Position numbers and translations under genes: made by a program
Notes under the pieces: generated by a model
Databases searched by the model: none
Seen by the model: only the letters and a program-made list of their open reading frames with translations
What the model was told of the DNA's origin: nothing
Origin: Allopusillimonas ginsengisoli
GTDB taxonomy: Bacteria; Pseudomonadota; Gammaproteobacteria; Burkholderiales; Burkholderiaceae_B
Length of the DNA: 44,436 nucleotides
Assembly (NCBI GenBank): GCA_005239165.1
Contig: RAPG01000020.1
Coordinates: 1-44,436 of the forward strand
Direction of reading: 5' to 3'
Shown here: positions 41,762 to 44,436 of the stretch, in pieces
How positions within the stretch are numbered: position 1 is the first letter of the stretch
Layout of the letters: every line of letters starts with the position of its first letter

Positions 41762-42157
41762 ATGGATAAGCTTTTATTTACGTTAATGGCGCTGACGATG
41801 TCAGGCTGGGTTAATGCTGCCGGTACTACCATACCGGGCGGTAATCTGTCGCTCAGCCAGACGCAGTGGAGTACGAAGATTGGTGGCGCCGCCAACGCTA
41901 ATACGATGTCGGGTGGGCCTGGGGCCTCTGCCTCAACCACAGTCAGCGCGGGTGTTTCTGCATCAATGACGGGCGTCGAAACGTATGCAGTGTCGAGTAC
42001 TACGACGAGCGCTGAGACTTCAATCTCGTCGACGGGAGCGGGCTCAAGCAATATGAACACGAGTGCATCGGGTGAGCATTATGGGCTGGCCGACTCATCA
42101 GACGCGGGCGGTTCGGGAGCGGGGGCAATTGGTTTTGGTGGGTTCAGCGGTTGGTGA
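41762..42157 (+). CDS. Exported Gly/Ser/Ala-rich protein 2 (131 aa)
   Basis: The 131-residue product has a signal peptide (MDKLLFTLMALTMSGWVNA, cleavage before AGTTIP). The mature part is rich in Ser, Thr, Gly and Ala with no Cys, and ends AIGFGGFSGW. Length and tail match the protein at 39518-39913, though the middle is only compositionally similar. AAGGAGG precedes the ATG at 41762. It lies between the two four-Cys paralogs, so a Gly/Ser-protein plus four-Cys-protein pair may have been duplicated. Function unknown; a secreted structural protein is inferred. Confidence 0.75.
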   Translation: MDKLLFTLMALTMSGWVNAAGTTIPGGNLSLSQTQWSTKIGGAANANTMSGGPGASASTTVSAGVSASMTGVETYAVSSTTTSAETSISSTGAGSSNMNTSASGEHYGLADSSDAGGSGAGAIGFGGFSGW

Positions 42158-42221
42158 GCAACGGCAGATGAATTCTATTCAGTCAGGAACCGGGAGGTGT
42201 AAGCCTCCGAGGAGAAAAATG

Positions 42222-43100
42222 ATGAAACGCTTAATACTTATAGCCCTGGTGTTATCTAGTACCGCTGCTTTCGGGCAAAGTACGACTACGGCTAACTCAG
42301 GGGCTGACGCCGTCGGTAATGCCAATGCTGACTCGCAATCTGGAGTGATGACGAATCAGATGGGGCAGGCAGCACAGATGCAAATGGGCAATATCACATT
42401 TGGTAATTCTGAAGCGCCGGATCACCAGCGCATACATACCACACCCAACGTCTACACCGCGCCGAGCATGTTCGGCGGCTCGAATAACTGCGGCAAGAGT
42501 AATACGCTGGGCGTGGGGGTTACGGGATTTGGGATTGGCGGATCTATGGCGTCGGAAAGCGTTGCGTGTAACGCACGTGAAGACACTGCTACTGCCTACC
42601 GGCTCGGCTATCGGGAGGTAGCTGTGGTGCGCTTTTTTTGCTTTGGTGAGAATGAAAATCGTCTGGCGTATGAGGCAACAGGGCGTGTCTGCCCCGACGT
42701 GAGTCTGCTTGCGAGTCGTGCAAACGGCACCGACAACAGCGGAGCGAGCAATGACGTGAAAACCCGGCCAGTTCAGGAGCCCCGCGTACCAGAGGCTGCT
42801 GAGCCTGGGGCAGGCAGTGACAGCAGTCGTGCCAGCCCGGCTGCAGCTGTTGATGCTTCAACCATTGTGGCGGCGGGCTTTATTCGATTGGATCGCGATA
42901 TTTTCGGTAACCCTGTCAGCGCACCGCGAGCTGTCGCATCCCGTAAGGTCGCCGACGCGAAAAGTAGCCCGGGTAAATCGGGGAGCAAAGCCCATGATCC
43001 GGTGGGCAGCCTGCGCGTTACTGAAACAACGGTGCCTATCTTTACGGCGGTTTCTGTCGATGACAGACCTGTCATTATGATGGATGTGGCGGGTCGGTAG
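42222..43100 (+). CDS. Exported four-cysteine protein 2 with extended C-terminus
   Basis: The 292-residue product has a signal peptide (MKRLILIALVLSSTAAFG, cleavage near QSTTTA). It has the same SQSG/MGNITFG region and the same C-x25-C-x23-C-x16-C domain as the 41119 gene, with APSMFGGSNNC, CNAREDTATAYRLGY and VVRFFCFGENENRLAY. It then has ~115 extra residues: a Ser/Ala/Pro-rich linker and a tail ending in TVPIFTAVSVDDRPVIMMDV. ATG 42222 is preferred over 42219 by spacing from AGGAG (42210-42214). A GGAGG/CCTCC hairpin (42193-42208) precedes it. It is the last gene of the cluster; function unknown. Confidence 0.75.
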   Translation: MKRLILIALVLSSTAAFGQSTTTANSGADAVGNANADSQSGVMTNQMGQAAQMQMGNITFGNSEAPDHQRIHTTPNVYTAPSMFGGSNNCGKSNTLGVGVTGFGIGGSMASESVACNAREDTATAYRLGYREVAVVRFFCFGENENRLAYEATGRVCPDVSLLASRANGTDNSGASNDVKTRPVQEPRVPEAAEPGAGSDSSRASPAAAVDASTIVAAGFIRLDRDIFGNPVSAPRAVASRKVADAKSSPGKSGSKAHDPVGSLRVTETTVPIFTAVSVDDRPVIMMDVAGR

Positions 43101-43132
43101 GGTTTGCGTTCTTAGTTAGCAACAGGCCAGAA

Positions 43133-43170
43133 AAGGCCTTACATGCCAAAGTGTGTAAGCCTTTATCTTT
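43133..43170 (+). terminator. Probable terminator of the exported-protein cluster
   Basis: AAGGCCTTACA (43133-43143) pairs with TGTAAGCCTT (43154-43163) with one bulged base, followed by the T-rich TATCTTT. It lies 32 bases after the last cluster gene. The T-tract is broken, so strength is uncertain. Confidence 0.55.
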
Positions 43171-43248
43171 AGTACGTTTTCTTCGGTCGGACAGCATCCC
43201 TTGAAAGGGCCACCAAGGGGTTGGATTTATTAGCTAAAAATAATGAAT

Positions 43249-43491
43249 TTATACCTTTGCCAAAGGGCATGAGGTGATCAGTCGCGGCATGGCGTCAAAA
43301 CCTGAGAGGTTGTACACGAATAACAGCACGGTAGTGAGCCGGTCGAATAGGCCTAGGCCGAGCGGCCAAGGCGTGATCAACCGTACCCAGGTGCCGAGAA
43401 AGGCAGCCTGGGTGGTTTCGTGGCATGCCTTAAAGCAGCTTTCGCTACAAGCCGGGCAGGGGTATTTGTCTGGCGGCTGTGCGGTGCTCAA
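43249..43491 (-). CDS. Small hypothetical protein with CPxC-type motif (doubtful)
   Basis: The 80-residue frame starts at TTG 43491, overlaps the upstream gene's end by 47 bases in another frame, and encodes YPCPACSESCFKACH followed by a hydrophobic segment (LITPWPLGLGLFDRLTTVLLFVYNL). The clustered Cys/His could bind zinc. The weak start and overlap make it uncertain, though the direction agrees with a short operon with the gene before it. Confidence 0.3.
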   Translation of the reverse strand: MSTAQPPDKYPCPACSESCFKACHETTQAAFLGTWVRLITPWPLGLGLFDRLTTVLLFVYNLSGFDAMPRLITSCPLAKV

Positions 43492-44343
43492 TTACGCGCA
43501 CAACCTCGTATTCTGTTTTGGCACCAGTTTTGGATTGCCATTGCTTGACTCTTACATCGCAAACCAACACATCGCCCTTCGCAAAGTTTGCTTGGTTTGT
43601 GTCAACCCGGTGTTGAAAGTCTTCGTCAGAAATTGTTGCGGTGATTGTTGAGTTTCCGTCATGCAGCCGCCATTTGTTGTCTTCTTTGAAAGCCAGAGAA
43701 GCAATCGAGAAAACCATCTTTCTTGTTTCGTCGACCAGCAGCTCATCTTGCGCCTCTGGCGCATTGAACCACGACACTTCGACTGATGTTACGGTTGCCG
43801 AGAATGTGTCATCGGTGCCCGCGTGAAATGACGTGATGCCGTCACGAGTCAGCGGCTCAAGCATGCGTTCGGTCGCGTCTCTGACTGCCACATCGCGCAG
43901 CAGCCGCAAAACACTTAGCTCAATCTCAAGGAAGTCATCCTCAACATGAAGAACTGCTGTGTTTTCTTTCAAGTCAACTCTTTGCACCTTGCGACCACGC
44001 AACCATTTAATCGTCTGTAGCAGACCGGAATAACCTTTTATGGTTACAAAGCCCAGTGCTGACAATATGGCTGTTGCGTTTGCATTGCAGCGGCATTGTC
44101 GGACGTGAATATATCTTTAACCCGAGTTAAGAAATCGGTGACCAGAACAAAATCTATTCCAAATGATCCAGTTTTGAAGCTGCCTTTTACATTTACCTGG
44201 GGCTGTATCTTGTCGCCGCACAGCACGCTGACGGATGCTGTCAAAAGGTCGCCAATCGCCAAGAGCGCAGGCGCAAGCTCACGAACGTCCATTTCGGACA
44301 TGTTGAGGGCCGGGCCATCATAGGTAATTCTAAAGTCGCTCAT
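43445..44343 (-). CDS. Conserved hypothetical protein (frameshifted)
   Basis: The first frame, from ATG 44343, begins MSDFRITYDGPALNMSEMDV and runs to NVKGSFKTGSFGIDFVLVTD; the second frame continues ILSALGFVTIKGYSGLLQ, DDNKWRLHDGNSTITATI, KGDVLVCDVRVKQWQ and ends RQIPLPGL. The frames join at TT 44085-44086 (plus strand); one extra T restores a single ~299-residue protein. I recall this sequence type as an uncharacterised family in proteobacteria, but know no function. It starts next to the transposase end, so its promoter may lie in or near the IS end. Confidence 0.7.
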
Positions 44344-44375
44344 GTCCGAAATTCTATCTTTTGGACCTAGTCAAA

Positions 44376-44436
44376 TTAATAGACAGTCAGTGGCTCTAAG
44401 TTTTGGTAATACAGGCGTTCGAACTCAGCGGGGGTG
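44376..44436 (-). mobile_element. IS3-type transposase, C-terminal end (partial at right edge)
   Basis: Read on the minus strand, the last codons are TPAEFERLYYQNLEPLTVY then TAA (44376-44378). TPAEFE followed by a short aromatic tail is typical of the C-terminus of IS3-family OrfB integrases. The rest lies outside the window. The bases after its stop (about 44344-44375) probably include the IS end, but its inverted repeat cannot be defined from one side. Confidence 0.6.

Noticed and set aside
39518..42157. Calling the Gly/Ser-rich proteins curlins (CsgA/CsgB)
   Set aside because: The regular S-x5-Q-x-G-x-N repeats are absent and no csgE/F/G gene is in the window; composition alone is not enough.

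Overview
The window is the chromosome of a betaproteobacterium of the order Burkholderiales, most likely an Alcaligenaceae member (Bordetella/Advenella/Pusillimonas relatives). This rests on gene content and order: fimV-truA, tRNA-Val(GAC)-thrS-infC, rpmI-rplT-pheS-pheT-ihfA-merR, glnK-amtB beside ubiK-comM, and an incomplete PTS (EIIA-HPr-EI) behind gshB. No CRISPR array, prophage or plasmid function was seen. The only mobile-element sequence is the last ~20 codons of an IS3-type transposase at the right edge.

Layout. 1-6037: the 3' end of fimV with a perfect 15-bp tandem repeat, truA, a two-gene TRAP transporter (dctQM, no binding protein), trpF and kynU. 6150-9142: tRNA-Val, then thrS and infC. 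thrS has a leader that looks like a threonine-codon attenuator, and infC begins with a non-standard AUC codon. 9163-18131: gshB and the PTS genes run rightward, glnK-amtB run leftward from a sigma-54 promoter with NtrC-like sites, then come two related lipoproteins, ubiK and comM. This block separates infC from rpmI-rplT, which are usually adjacent. 18168-24343: rpmI-rplT-pheST-ihfA-merR with its own consensus promoter, then a DUF455 gene. 24455-26328: an ECF sigma factor and an anti-sigma factor with a very long linker. 26515-34693: an Atm1-type ABC exporter and the complete sufR-B-C-D-S-U-T operon with a 27-bp palindromic operator over its promoter. 35040-38989: an SBF-like transporter and three regulators. 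39518-43100: an unfamiliar cluster of five small exported proteins and one HTH protein. 43249-44436: a hypothetical protein, a small ORF and the transposase tail.

The strongest candidate for something undescribed is the cluster at 39518-43100. It has two Gly/Ser/Ala-rich exported proteins of identical length (131 aa) with similar aromatic C-termini. It also has two paralogous exported proteins sharing an exact C-x25-C-x23-C-x16-C pattern. A further small exported protein and an internal HTH protein complete it, and most genes have an RNA hairpin just before the Shine-Dalgarno sequence. An AraC/Rob-type regulator is divergent from it, and next to that lies a LuxR-type regulator whose receiver domain has lost its phospho-acceptor Asp, as in CsgD. 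A secreted surface or matrix system is a reasonable inference, but no function is shown by the sequence. The second candidate is the thrS attenuator.

Quality warning. Four genes (dctQ, amtB, pheT and the hypothetical gene at 43445-44343) are each broken by one missing base in a short homopolymer. Adding that base restores a family-like sequence in every case. Because pheT is essential, these are most likely assembly or sequencing deletions, not real pseudogenes.
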